This document shows, one piece after another, positions 23,370 through 31,124 of a stretch of DNA of 31,145 nucleotides. Positions within the stretch are counted from its first letter, which is position 1; every line of letters begins with the position of its first letter. The translations under genes were made by a program, and so were the position numbers. The stretch covers positions 10,765 through 41,909 of the forward strand of contig FR894076.1 in NCBI GenBank assembly GCA_000434115.1, in the 5' to 3' direction. Below the pieces are notes generated by a model that was not told the DNA's origin, searched no databases, and was given only the letters and a program-made list of their open reading frames with translations. The DNA is from Roseburia sp. CAG:309. GTDB taxonomy: Bacteria > Bacillota > Clostridia > Lachnospirales > Lachnospiraceae.

Positions 23370-24395
23370 TTATTCAAATTTCATCGAAAAAGAAAGTTTA
23401 CCCATATGATAATCAAAGGTGCCAAGTGCACCATTGACGATCGTAAACTGCGGAGATTTGTGCCCGATATCTGCATCAAATACAATCGGCACCTGCAATT
23501 CCGATAAGATCACTTCAACCGCCTCCACGTAATTGTGGTCTGTAAATGACTCGAACATACATGGTCTGCCAAATACAAAGCCTTTTGCCGTATCAAACCA
23601 GCCCGCTTCCTTTAACTGCCAGAGCCCTCTTGTCAGCGAATCGCTGTCTAGCGAAAAACTCTCCAGATACCACAAGATCCCATCGTCTTTATATTTTTGT
23701 ACAAATTCTTTTGTCTGATCAAAACGGGTTCCGACCAGATTCAATAAAACATCCACACAGCCGCCCAAAAGCCTTCCTTTTATGGAAATTTCTTCCAGTT
23801 CCTTTTCATTCTGTCTTGCATAACAGATGGATTTTTGATCGATATGATAGCCTTCTTCCGGGGTTTCCCGATCATAGAAATCATCTTCGTATCCATCAAA
23901 TGTCTTCTGTACCACCGGTTTTCCCGTCATACACGCATAGTTATAGTTTACAGCATCGTGCCAGGGCTGCATGGAAAAATCATTAAAATGATTTCCGTAA
24001 ACACTCGCTATATCACACAATGTCGTAATGGTATACGTAAGTCCTGTGTTATCTGAAAATCCCTGAAACCAGGTCGGATTTTCCCGGATTTTTGCAAAGT
24101 CCAAAAGCGGCAGTATTTCCATCAAAAAATCCCCGCCTTTGGCAGAAAAAATGTAAGATACCGCCGGATCCGTGATCAGGCTCATCACTTGTTCCGCACG
24201 TTCTGTTTTCTCACTGCTCCGCCCTCTCCCATCGCTGGTTCTTACATTTTTTGTCTCGCGGATCACATATCCCAGACTCTCCATTTTTCTGACCGCAAGA
24301 TCCAGCCGCTGATAATCCATCTCTTTTCGGTTTCCATCGGATGGAGCAGTAATTCCGATCGTATCGCCTTTTTGTAAAAATTTTGGATATTTCAT
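23370..24395 (-). CDS. S66-family LD-carboxypeptidase / MccF-like peptidase
   Basis: 341 residues, a serine peptidase of the S66 family. Members either trim the terminal D-Ala from murein tetrapeptides (LdcA) or cleave microcin-C-type aminoacyl nucleotides (MccF). The catalytic triad is visible: S114 in the nucleophile elbow GFSDNT, E245 in WYLESFSLD and H312 in DADIGHKSPQ. The N-terminus KGDTIGITAPSDG is typical. No signal peptide is present, so it acts in the cytoplasm. The family split cannot be decided from motifs, although the closer fit of LESF..D to MccF-like proteins is noted. GGAGGA precedes the ATG at 24395. It is a single gene with its own terminator, divergent from the cyclophilin gene. 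Confidence 0.88.
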   Translation of the reverse strand: MKYPKFLQKGDTIGITAPSDGNRKEMDYQRLDLAVRKMESLGYVIRETKNVRTSDGRGRSSEKTERAEQVMSLITDPAVSYIFSAKGGDFLMEILPLLDFAKIRENPTWFQGFSDNTGLTYTITTLCDIASVYGNHFNDFSMQPWHDAVNYNYACMTGKPVVQKTFDGYEDDFYDRETPEEGYHIDQKSICYARQNEKELEEISIKGRLLGGCVDVLLNLVGTRFDQTKEFVQKYKDDGILWYLESFSLDSDSLTRGLWQLKEAGWFDTAKGFVFGRPCMFESFTDHNYVEAVEVILSELQVPIVFDADIGHKSPQFTIVNGALGTFDYHMGKLSFSMKFE

Positions 24396-24415
24396 GTCAG
24401 TCCTCCGTTTCTCTC

Positions 24416-24444
24416 TTGAAATCCATTTCTTTTTCTAGTATACT
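24416..24444 (+). promoter_or_regulatory. Sigma-A-like promoter for the cyclophilin gene
   Basis: TTGAAA (24416-24421) and TATACT (24439-24444) are separated by 17 bp, about 37 bp upstream of the ATG at 24481. The -10 hexamer is part of the palindrome AGTATACT that also serves the opposite promoter. Confidence 0.6.
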
Positions 24445-24465
24445 TGATAGTATAGAACATGTAAA
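24437..24465 (-). promoter_or_regulatory. Sigma-A-like promoter for the LD-carboxypeptidase gene, sharing the -10 with the divergent cyclophilin promoter
   Basis: On the minus strand TTTACA (24460-24465) and TATACT (24437-24442) are 17 bp apart. The two opposite -10 hexamers overlap by four bases inside the palindrome AGTATACT (24437-24444), so only one direction can be engaged at a time. Confidence 0.55.
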
Positions 24466-24480
24466 GGAAGGAAAAAAATT

Positions 24481-25005
24481 ATGGCAGAAAAAAATCCTGT
24501 TGTCACCTTGGAAGTGGCAGATTATGAACCAATTAAAATTGAACTTTATCCTGAAATTGCACCAAATACCGTGAACAATTTCATTTCCCTTGTCAATCAG
24601 GGATTTTATAACGGATTAACTTTTCATCGAATCATCAAAGGCTTTATGATTCAAGGCGGATGTCCGGACGGCAATGGTACCGGCGGCCCGGGTTACAGCA
24701 TCAAAGGAGAATTTTCCGGAAACGGCATTAAAAATGATTTGCAGCATACCGCCGGCGTCATCTCTATGGCACGTTCCATGATGCCGGATTCTGCCGGTTC
24801 CCAGTTCTTCATCATGCACAAAGATGCACCACATCTCGACGGTCAGTATGCCGCTTTTGGAAAAGTCATCGAAGGTCTTGATATCGTTGACCAGATTGCA
24901 TGTGTAGATACCGATTACGGTGATATGCCGCTCGAACCAGTCGTTATGACAAAAGTCAGTGTAGACACTTTCGGCGAAGACTATCCGGAACCGGAAAAAC
25001 TCTGA
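24481..25005 (+). CDS. Cyclophilin-type peptidyl-prolyl cis-trans isomerase
   Basis: A 174-residue single-domain cyclophilin without signal peptide, hence cytoplasmic; it speeds proline isomerisation during folding. The active-site pattern is intact: FHRIIKGFMIQGG (catalytic Arg, Phe, Gln), GTGGPGYSIKGEF, ISMARSMMPDSAGSQFFIM, and LDGQYAAFGKVIEGLDIVDQI. AAGGAAGG precedes the ATG at 24481. One of two plus-strand genes in the window; monocistronic, followed by a terminator and convergent with the receptor remnant. Confidence 0.95.
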   Translation: MAEKNPVVTLEVADYEPIKIELYPEIAPNTVNNFISLVNQGFYNGLTFHRIIKGFMIQGGCPDGNGTGGPGYSIKGEFSGNGIKNDLQHTAGVISMARSMMPDSAGSQFFIMHKDAPHLDGQYAAFGKVIEGLDIVDQIACVDTDYGDMPLEPVVMTKVSVDTFGEDYPEPEKL

Positions 25006-25060
25006 TTCGGAAACCTTTCGTCCTAAATTAGAATCCTGTGCCCTCGGGCGCATAACTTTT

Positions 25061-25100
25061 AAAAGCACGAAGACCGGCAATTGCCGTTCTCCGTGCTTTT
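25061..25100 (+). terminator. Intrinsic terminator after the cyclophilin gene
   Basis: AAAAGCACG (25061-25069) pairs with CGTGCTTTT (25092-25100), and the centre can extend the stem through AGA/TCT to the palindrome CGGCAATTGCCG. The right arm supplies the T-run. The A-run on the left makes it potentially bidirectional, which suits the convergent remnant. The stretch 25006-25060 just upstream shows only a short GC hairpin (GTGCCC, GGGCGC). Confidence 0.8.
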
Positions 25101-25142
25101 ATTGTTTCGGAATCGTTCTGTTTATGTATGACGCGATGTGCT

Positions 25143-25698
25143 TTATGCTTCTATCTTTACAAGACGCTCTGCAATATGCTCCACTCCGCGGAACGGGTAA
25201 TCTGCTCATTGCTCTGCTGAAAACGTCCGATATTCTGCTTGAATCCTTCTATCTCACTCATAAGTTCCGTGGATGCCTGATTACATTCTGACACAAGCAC
25301 CGCAACTTTCTGAGTATCATTGAGATTTTCAAGAAGTTTTCTCGCTCCGATCGCTATCCTCGTGCAAACTAACGTCATCACCACATTTTCAATCAAAAAT
25401 CCAACACTCCGGCTTACAAACCAGGTAAAATTCGAATCAAATTCAATCTGTTTTATCCCCTGCGATCTTAAAAATAAAGAAAGCACCAAAAACAGATAAC
25501 TGATTACAGAAGTTTGCAGCGTCAGTTTCTTATCATAATAAAAGATACTAAATACCATTGGCAGCGCGTACGTCATATAGATTCCAACCGCCGCATTGCT
25601 CGCCATGATCGTAAGCAGTCCGCAAAATACGTATCATATTTTTCGTAACCGCCATATCGTTTTCATAGAAAAATGTGTCAATTTTATAGATAAAATAA
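25143..25698 (-). pseudogene. Methyl-accepting chemotaxis protein remnant (5' truncated, frameshifted, signalling domain deleted)
   Basis: The longest open part (25157-25606) encodes a hydrophobic region (SNAAVGIYMTYALPMVFSIFYYDKK through VVMTLVCTRIAIG) and then a helical segment (LLENLNDTQKVAVLVSECNQAS) typical of the membrane and linker part of a clostridial methyl-accepting receptor. Upstream, another frame continues the same protein (FIYKIDTFFYENDMAVTKNMIRI), so about one base is missing near 25626-25631. After NEQITRSAE the whole signalling hairpin is gone. A further frame near the end reads VEHIAERLVKIEA then stop (25143-25145), which could be the original C-terminus joined by an internal deletion; this is inference. 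No start codon or ribosome site fits a real gene. It abuts the miaB terminator. Confidence 0.65.
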
Positions 25699-25733
25699 CG
25701 ATTCAGAAACCGCAGCAGCGGAAGTCTGAATCG
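25690..25733 (-). terminator. Intrinsic terminator after miaB
   Basis: On the minus strand CGATTCAGA (25725-25733) and TCTGAATCG (25699-25707) form a 9-bp stem with an inner CCGC/GCGG pairing and a four-base loop, followed by TTATTTTAT. It begins 9 bp after the miaB stop codon. Its arms share GATTCAG and GAATCGTTA with the asnS leader stem. Confidence 0.75.
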
Positions 25734-25741
25734 CTAAACTT

Positions 25742-27187
25742 TTATACTAGTTCGCCCATAAAGTAAAATCCTTTGCTTTCGGTCAATTTTACTTTACATA
25801 TTTTTCCAATCATTTTTTCATCCCCCGGACAATGCACAACTGCATTGGAGGACAATCTTCCCGTGATCAGATTTGCATCGTGATCATTGACTTCTTCCAT
25901 CAATGCCTCGACAATCTCGCCCTCTTTGGCATCCGTAATCTCAGTTGAAATCTCATGAATGACATCCAGAAGTCTTGCAAAACGTTCTTTTACCACGTCT
26001 TCCGGCACCTGATCTTCCATTGTCGCCGCCGGTGTTCCGGTTCTCTTGGAATAGATAAACGAATACACGCTGTCATAGCGGACTTTCCGCACGACATCCA
26101 GAGTTTCCTCAAAATCTTCTTCCGTCTCTCCCGGAAATCCCACAATCAGATCCGTCGTCAAAGAAATGTTTGGCATTTTTCCCTTAATCCGTGCCGCAAG
26201 ATCCAGATACTGCTCTTTCGTATAACAGCGGTTCATTTTCTTCAGGATCTTTGTACTTCCGGATTGCAGTGGCAAATGAAGATGCGTACAGATCTTCTTG
26301 CTTTTTGCCATGACTTCGATCAGTTCATCCGACAGATCTTTCGGATGCGATGTCATAAACCGGATACGCTCGAGTCCTTCGATCTTTTCCACTTCCTGCA
26401 AAAGCTCCGCAAACGTCATCGGTTCTTCGAGCGTCTTTCCATAGGAATTGACATTTTGTCCGAGAAGCATGATTTCAATAACACCGTCCGCCACAAGATT
26501 TTTGATCTCACGGAGAATCTCTTCCGGTTTCCGGCTCCGCTCGCGACCGCGCACATAAGGCACGATACAGTACGTACAGAAGTTATTACAGCCATACATG
26601 ATATTCACGCCCGCCTTAAACGGATATTTCCGCACACTTGGCAGATCTTCCACGATGCCCTCTGCTTCTTTCCAGATATCCAATACCATACGGTCCGACT
26701 GAATCCTCGTATAGAGCAGCTCTGCCAGCTTATACACATTATGCGTACCAAAAACAAGATCGACAAACGGATAACTTTTCTGTATTTTTTCTACAACTGT
26801 AGGCTCTTGCATCATACAGCCGCACATGGCAATTTTCATCGCCGGGCTTTTCTTCTTTTGATTTTTCATATACCCCAGTCTGCCATAAACTTTCAGATTG
26901 GCGTTTTCACGGACGGTACATGTATTATAGAGGACAAAGTCTGCCACCGGCTCTTCGACCGTCTCGTAGCCGATATACGACAGAATCGCCTCCAGTTTTT
27001 CAGAATCTCTGGCATTCATCTGGCATCCCATCGTCTGCATCGAAAGCGTCAGTTTTCTGCCAAGGCGTTTTTCTTCCTCTGACGCCCATTCTTTGCATTT
27101 TTTCATAAAATAATACTGACGCAGAGGCTCCTCATTTGGCGCCTCTGCGTGTATATCCATAGCATCGATCTGTTCGTAATCAAACAT
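25742..27187 (-). CDS. miaB: tRNA-2-methylthio-N6-dimethylallyladenosine synthase MiaB
   Basis: About 481 residues. MiaB is a radical SAM methylthiotransferase that adds a 2-methylthio group to i6A37 of tRNAs. The N-terminal UPF0004 domain holds three cluster cysteines (TMGCQMNARDSE, YNTCTVRENA, AMCGCMMQE). The radical SAM motif is YGCNNFCTYCIVPYVRGRERSR, with LLGQNVNSYG, HLHLPLQSGS and the TRAM domain at the C-terminus (EVNDHDANLITGRLSSNAVVH). I chose the ATG at 27187, because GGAG lies six bases upstream; the ATG at 27199 would contain that site. An extension of about 50 residues precedes the core, common in clostridial MiaB. It follows the HtrA-type gene by 33 bp. Confidence 0.96.
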   Translation of the reverse strand: MFDYEQIDAMDIHAEAPNEEPLRQYYFMKKCKEWASEEEKRLGRKLTLSMQTMGCQMNARDSEKLEAILSYIGYETVEEPVADFVLYNTCTVRENANLKVYGRLGYMKNQKKKSPAMKIAMCGCMMQEPTVVEKIQKSYPFVDLVFGTHNVYKLAELLYTRIQSDRMVLDIWKEAEGIVEDLPSVRKYPFKAGVNIMYGCNNFCTYCIVPYVRGRERSRKPEEILREIKNLVADGVIEIMLLGQNVNSYGKTLEEPMTFAELLQEVEKIEGLERIRFMTSHPKDLSDELIEVMAKSKKICTHLHLPLQSGSTKILKKMNRCYTKEQYLDLAARIKGKMPNISLTTDLIVGFPGETEEDFEETLDVVRKVRYDSVYSFIYSKRTGTPAATMEDQVPEDVVKERFARLLDVIHEISTEITDAKEGEIVEALMEEVNDHDANLITGRLSSNAVVHCPGDEKMIGKICKVKLTESKGFYFMGELV

Positions 27188-27202
27188 TATTTTCTCCATT
27201 CC

Positions 27203-27219
27203 GGGGAAAATAATTCCCC
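27203..27219 (-). repeat. Small hairpin between the HtrA-type gene and miaB
   Basis: GGGGAA and TTCCCC (6 bp, five-base centre) start 1 bp after the protease stop codon and end just before the miaB ribosome site. There is no T-run afterwards. It may act as a weak attenuator or stabilise the upstream mRNA end. Confidence 0.4.
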
Positions 27220-27220
27220 T

Positions 27221-28213
27221 TTATACATTATTTCCATTTTCTGTAATAATGGACGTAAGGATCGGCATCGCATCGGAGATCGGAATTGCAAATCCCATTC
27301 CTTCCACTTCTTCCGAGGCAAATTTTGAGGAATTGATACCGATGACCTGTCCCTGTGAATCAACCAATGCTCCACCGCTGTTTCCGGGGTTGATCGCCGC
27401 ATCGGTCTGGATCAATTTCATCGTTGTCGTCTTGTCACTGCTGTTGTTCCGGCTTTGTTTGCTGTTTTGGCTGCCGGACTGCTGCCCCTGTCCACCAAAT
27501 GGGTCTGCCTGCTGCTGTTCCTGCTCGCTGCTTGAACTTTCCGTTGCAATTTCACGGTCTTTCGCACTTACATAACCGACCGTCACACTGGTGCCGTAGC
27601 CGAGTGCATTTCCAATGGCAATGGCCTGTTCGCCGACTTTGATCTTTGTGCTGTCTCCGATATCGGCTGTTTTAATAGCAGACAACGTGGAATCTTTCAG
27701 ATCACTTTTGTTTACTTTCACAACTGCCAGATCCGAAGTTGAATCCGTTCCTACCACTTTGGCAGATGCCGTGGCTTCATCGGAAAATGTGATCTGTACT
27801 TCCGTACTTCCTTCTACCACATGGTTATTTGTCGCGATATAGATCGCCTGATCGTCTTCTTTTATAATAATTCCCGAGCCGCTTCCTGACTGTTCATTCT
27901 GATATGTTCTTCCAAAGAAATCCTGTGTCTCCGATACCACTTTCACATCAATGGCTACGATGGAAGGAAGAACATAATCTGCCACATCCGAAACACCTGC
28001 AAGTTTACTATCGGATGTCGTGGCAGAAGTCTGTGTAATGCCGCTCGTACTGTCGTCAGACTGCTTTACTGCCGTCGTCGTTTTACTGCTTTGTGTCTGC
28101 GTGACACTGGAACCGGTTACCCGGTTCAATGCATATTCCGTACCGGTAAATACCGAACCACTAAGTACTCCAAATGTCACTGCGCCTGCTACTAATTTTA
28201 TCATCTTTTTCAT
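27221..28213 (-). CDS. HtrA/DegP-like trypsin-type serine protease without a PDZ domain
   Basis: 330 residues. One N-terminal hydrophobic segment (about 5-25) suggests a membrane-anchored or secreted protein, followed by a Ser/Thr-rich linker (about 33-72). The S1C protease domain has the full triad: H131 in ATNNHVVEG, D161 in STSDLAVVKV and S279 in NPGNSGGAL, then GMGFAIPISDA. A Gln/Ser-rich insertion (about 225-262) precedes the serine motif. HtrA family members normally continue into one or two PDZ domains; this one stops about 20 residues after the protease domain (ITENGNNV). It would degrade misfolded proteins outside the membrane. GGAGG precedes the ATG at 28213. miaB follows closely. 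The 122-bp upstream gap has two TATGTTTGT repeats. Confidence 0.9.
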   Translation of the reverse strand: MKKMIKLVAGAVTFGVLSGSVFTGTEYALNRVTGSSVTQTQSSKTTTAVKQSDDSTSGITQTSATTSDSKLAGVSDVADYVLPSIVAIDVKVVSETQDFFGRTYQNEQSGSGSGIIIKEDDQAIYIATNNHVVEGSTEVQITFSDEATASAKVVGTDSTSDLAVVKVNKSDLKDSTLSAIKTADIGDSTKIKVGEQAIAIGNALGYGTSVTVGYVSAKDREIATESSSSEQEQQQADPFGGQGQQSGSQNSKQSRNNSSDKTTTMKLIQTDAAINPGNSGGALVDSQGQVIGINSSKFASEEVEGMGFAIPISDAMPILTSIITENGNNV

Positions 28214-28289
28214 CGTCGTTACCTCCGTTTCATTCTTGTATTTCCTGTTTACAAGAACAACTATACAAAATGAATGTGGGCACTTTTTG

Positions 28290-28327
28290 TATGTTTGTTG
28301 AAAAAGATGTGTGTAATTTATGTTTGT
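28290..28327. repeat. Two direct copies of TATGTTTGT upstream of the HtrA-type gene
   Basis: Identical 9-mers occupy 28290-28298 and 28319-28327, 29 bp apart, in the gap between pheA and the protease gene. Such phased repeats can be operator sites, but I recognise no known regulator motif, and no clear promoter is found between them and the gene. Confidence 0.35.
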
Positions 28328-28335
28328 TTTGTGAA

Positions 28336-29463
28336 CTAAAAGGTTCCTAATATGCGCAGACTCGCCGATTCTTCTTTGACTCCGCGGAGTGCGTTCTGCA
28401 CAGCCGGTTCATCCAGACTGCCTTCAATGTCCACAAAAAACCGGTATTCCCAATTTTTTCCTTCGATCGGACGCGACTCCAATTGAAGCATATTCAGTCC
28501 GTTAAATAAGAAATGTGACAAGATCCGGTAGAGCGCACCACATTCATGAGGCACCTCAATACAAAGCGCAATCTTATGGCTTTCCGGAAGATAGATCGGC
28601 TCTTTTCCGATCACGATAAATCTCGTGCAGTTATTTTTCTCCTGCTGGATACTCTCCTGCAACACTTCCAGTCCGTATTCTTTTGCTGCTCTCTTTGCCG
28701 CGATCGCCGCCTGCGTCTTATCTCCATCCTCCGCTACTTTTCTGGCAGCCGCCGCAGTATTGGAAAATTCTACCTGAACCATCTGCGGATGTTCTTTCAA
28801 AAATCCGCTGCATTGCAGCAATCCCTGTGGATGGGAATAAACCGTCTTAATATCCTTGATCTGCGTTCCCGGAAGGGCAGCCAGACATTGATCGATCTTA
28901 TTGACATACTGTCCTACGATACTATTCGAATAATTCAAAAGTAGATCGTAGTTCGCTGTAATCCCACCGGTCGATGAATTTTCGATCGGCAGTACGCCGT
29001 ACTGCGCCTCTCCTTTTTCTACCGCTTCCATCACGCTCTGAAAGGTCGGACAGCTGATTCCATTGATCCCTTCTCCGAAAAAATTTTCCATCGCCTGCTG
29101 GGTATGTGTCCCCGGCACGCCAAAATAACACACTTTAGTCTGTTCATCTACCGGAAGTTTGTCTACTCTTACAAAATCTGACAATTTTGTTGTCATCGGC
29201 AACACGCCGTACTGGTATTTTCGGCTGATGGACATGATCTGACTGAAAAGTTCCGTGATCGCCCGCTGGTTAAATTCATTGCTGGACATCGATTTCAGCT
29301 TCTTTAATTTATCGTCTTCGCGTTCTTTGTCGTAGACCGGTTTGCCGGTTTCCAGTTTGTATTTTGCCACTTCACTGGCTTCGATCATCCGCTTTTCAAA
29401 CAATTCGACAATCTGCTTATCAATCGCATCAATATGTTCTCTTGAAACTTTTAAATCTATCAC
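28336..29463 (-). CDS. pheA: Bifunctional chorismate mutase / prephenate dehydratase (P-protein)
   Basis: 375 residues. It converts chorismate to prephenate and then to phenylpyruvate for phenylalanine synthesis. Residues about 1-90 form an AroQ chorismate mutase (IDAIDKQIVELFEKRM, SEVAKYK). About 108-285 form the dehydratase (YFGVPGTHTQQA, VLPIENSSTGGI, VYSHPQGLLQC, and the catalytic NCTRFIVIG). About 295-375 form a phenylalanine-sensing ACT domain with the ESRP motif. The start is GTG at 29463, overlapping the folBK stop by 4 bp (GTGA) with a GGAGAGAGGG ribosome site upstream. The gene is thus coupled to the folate genes. Feedback control by phenylalanine is expected from the ACT domain. 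Confidence 0.96.
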   Translation of the reverse strand: MIDLKVSREHIDAIDKQIVELFEKRMIEASEVAKYKLETGKPVYDKEREDDKLKKLKSMSSNEFNQRAITELFSQIMSISRKYQYGVLPMTTKLSDFVRVDKLPVDEQTKVCYFGVPGTHTQQAMENFFGEGINGISCPTFQSVMEAVEKGEAQYGVLPIENSSTGGITANYDLLLNYSNSIVGQYVNKIDQCLAALPGTQIKDIKTVYSHPQGLLQCSGFLKEHPQMVQVEFSNTAAAARKVAEDGDKTQAAIAAKRAAKEYGLEVLQESIQQEKNNCTRFIVIGKEPIYLPESHKIALCIEVPHECGALYRILSHFLFNGLNMLQLESRPIEGKNWEYRFFVDIEGSLDEPAVQNALRGVKEESASLRILGTF

Positions 29464-30290
29464 TCGTCCCTCTCTCCTTTTTTCAATTCTTCATACATCT
29501 GCATCACTGTTTTTCCGCTGACCGGATGGCGCAGATACGGGGCAATTTCCTGTAATGGTTCCAATACAAATTCCCGCAGCGGAATTTCTCTGTGTGGTAC
29601 GATCAGATTTTCTTCCTGAATGATCTCCTCTCCATAAAAAAGAATGTCAAGATCAATCGTACGCGGTCCCCAGTGAATCTCCCGCACCCGGTTTCCTTCC
29701 TGTTCCAGCCGCTGAAGAAATGCCAGAAGTTCCTGCGGCTGATACAGCGTCTCAAAGGTAAATATTGTATTTAAAAATTTATCCTGATCCAGATATCCAT
29801 ACGGCTCTGTTTCATACAACGATGCCCGCTGCAAATGACGGCAGTTCTCATCGTTTTCGATTCCTTCAAATGCCGCCTGAAGATATGCTTCTTTGTCCCC
29901 CATATTGGAACCTGCGCCGACGTAGACTTTCTCCCATTTTCTGGAAATTGTCACCAAAACAGTATCCAGCGGCAGTAAAATAGGCGCCCACGGCTTTTTC
30001 ACCGAAATGTCCACCTGTTCCAGACATGGATAAGCATGAAGCAAAAGGTCTGCCAGCCTTTCCGCTATCGTTTCCAATAATTGGTATTGATTTTCCTGCA
30101 TATGCTCATAGATCAAATGTGCCGCTTCCGCATAATTAACCGAATACGCAAGGTCGTCGGTCAATCCCGCTTTTTTTGTATCACAATACATTGTCGCGGA
30201 CACTAAAAATTTCTGTCCAAGCACATTTTCTTCTTTTAATACGCCATGATGGCAGTAACACTCTAAGTCTTTTATCTGAATCTGATCCAT
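29460..30290 (-). CDS. Fused dihydroneopterin aldolase (FolB) and HPPK (FolK)
   Basis: 276 residues covering two consecutive folate steps. Residues about 1-117 are FolB (DQIQIKDLECYCHHGVLKEEN, YAEAAHLIYE, LLETIAERLADLL, VDISVKKPWAPI), which cleaves dihydroneopterin to hydroxymethyl-dihydropterin. Residues about 120-276 are FolK (VYVGAGSNMGDKEAYLQ, YETEPYGYLDQDKFLNTI, WGPRTIDLDILFYG, VPHREIPLREFVLEPL), which pyrophosphorylates that product. The WGPRTIDLDI metal/ATP signature is intact. The ATG at 30290 immediately follows the folP stop codon, with AAGGAAG upstream. FolP uses its product, so the operon order follows the pathway. Fusions of these domains are known in Firmicutes. Confidence 0.95.
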   Translation of the reverse strand: MDQIQIKDLECYCHHGVLKEENVLGQKFLVSATMYCDTKKAGLTDDLAYSVNYAEAAHLIYEHMQENQYQLLETIAERLADLLLHAYPCLEQVDISVKKPWAPILLPLDTVLVTISRKWEKVYVGAGSNMGDKEAYLQAAFEGIENDENCRHLQRASLYETEPYGYLDQDKFLNTIFTFETLYQPQELLAFLQRLEQEGNRVREIHWGPRTIDLDILFYGEEIIQEENLIVPHREIPLREFVLEPLQEIAPYLRHPVSGKTVMQMYEELKKGERDE

Positions 30291-31124
30291 CTATTCTTCC
30301 TTCTCTTTACCATACAAAATTGCTTCGGTCATCCGCAAAGCACGGGCATTTGCCTGCACATCATGCACGCGGACAAAATCACAGCCTTTCACCGCACCGA
30401 TCACCGATGTCGCGATCGTGCCTTCCTCGCGCTCCGTCACCGGCAGATCCAGAGTCAATCCGATCACACTCTTTCTGGATGTCGCCAGCAGTACCGGATA
30501 TCCCATGTCACACAGCACTTCCAAATGATTTATGATCGCAAGATTCTGTTCATACGTCTTGCCAAATCCTACCCCCGGATCCAGCATGATATTTTCTTTT
30601 TTCACCCCATATTTTTCAGCGACAGCCAGACATTTTTTCAAATCTGCCACTACATCCGGCACAAAATCCTGATAATCCGTTTTATCACGGTTGTGCATCA
30701 GACAAACCGGCACATCGTACCGGGCAGCAAGTTCTGCCATCTTCTCATCGTACAAAAAGCCCCAGATGTCATTTAACATGTCCGCACCAGCTTCCAATGC
30801 CGCCTCTGCCACACGGCTTTTATACGTATCAATCGAGACAGGAATGTCAAATTTTTCCTTAATCTTTTGAATCACAGGCACTACTCTGGCGATCTCCTCG
30901 TCCTCGGTAATCTGCTGATGCCCAGGTCTTGTGGATTCTCCGCCCACATCGATAAGGTCGGCTCCCTCGCCGATCATTTTCTCCACCTGTGTCATGGCAT
31001 GCTCCAATGTATCAAACTTTCCGCCGTCTGAAAAAGAATCCGGTGTCACGTTCAAAATTCCCATAATATAGACTCTTTTTCCAAATGTAAATGTCCGGTT
31101 TCCGATTGTCATATTTCCTGTCAT
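30291..31124 (-). CDS. folP: Dihydropteroate synthase
   Basis: 277 residues. FolP joins p-aminobenzoate to hydroxymethyl-dihydropterin pyrophosphate and is the sulfonamide target. Motifs: MGILNVTPDSFSDGGKF (pterin site and loop 1, about 21-37), DVGGESTRPGHQ (loop 2, about 59-70), SIDTYKSRVA, LNDIWG, DPGVGFGKT (about 182-190), ATSRKSVIG (about 215-223) and the final VRVHDVQANARALRM. The start at 31124 has AAAGGCGGA upstream. The next gene of the operon upstream lies beyond the window. folBK starts directly after the stop codon. Confidence 0.97.
   Translation of the reverse strand: MTGNMTIGNRTFTFGKRVYIMGILNVTPDSFSDGGKFDTLEHAMTQVEKMIGEGADLIDVGGESTRPGHQQITEDEEIARVVPVIQKIKEKFDIPVSIDTYKSRVAEAALEAGADMLNDIWGFLYDEKMAELAARYDVPVCLMHNRDKTDYQDFVPDVVADLKKCLAVAEKYGVKKENIMLDPGVGFGKTYEQNLAIINHLEVLCDMGYPVLLATSRKSVIGLTLDLPVTEREEGTIATSVIGAVKGCDFVRVHDVQANARALRMTEAILYGKEKEE

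Noticed and set aside
25015..25060. tRNA 3' fragment (a stretch TTAGAATCC resembling a T-loop)
   Set aside because: The flanking bases do not form a T-stem or acceptor stem, and no CCA or other arms are present.
24616..25080. Minus-strand open frame opposite the cyclophilin gene
   Set aside because: It is a shadow frame of an intact cyclophilin and lacks a ribosome site.
25955..27082. Long plus-strand open frame of 375 codons opposite miaB
   Set aside because: The composition is that of an antisense translation (rich in His, Phe, Arg), with no known motif, whereas miaB is unambiguous.
27187..27402. Hidden PDZ domain of the HtrA-type gene in another frame
   Set aside because: The alternative frame reads as Arg/Pro-rich nonsense over protease-coding DNA, and no bases remain between the stop codon and miaB for a PDZ domain.
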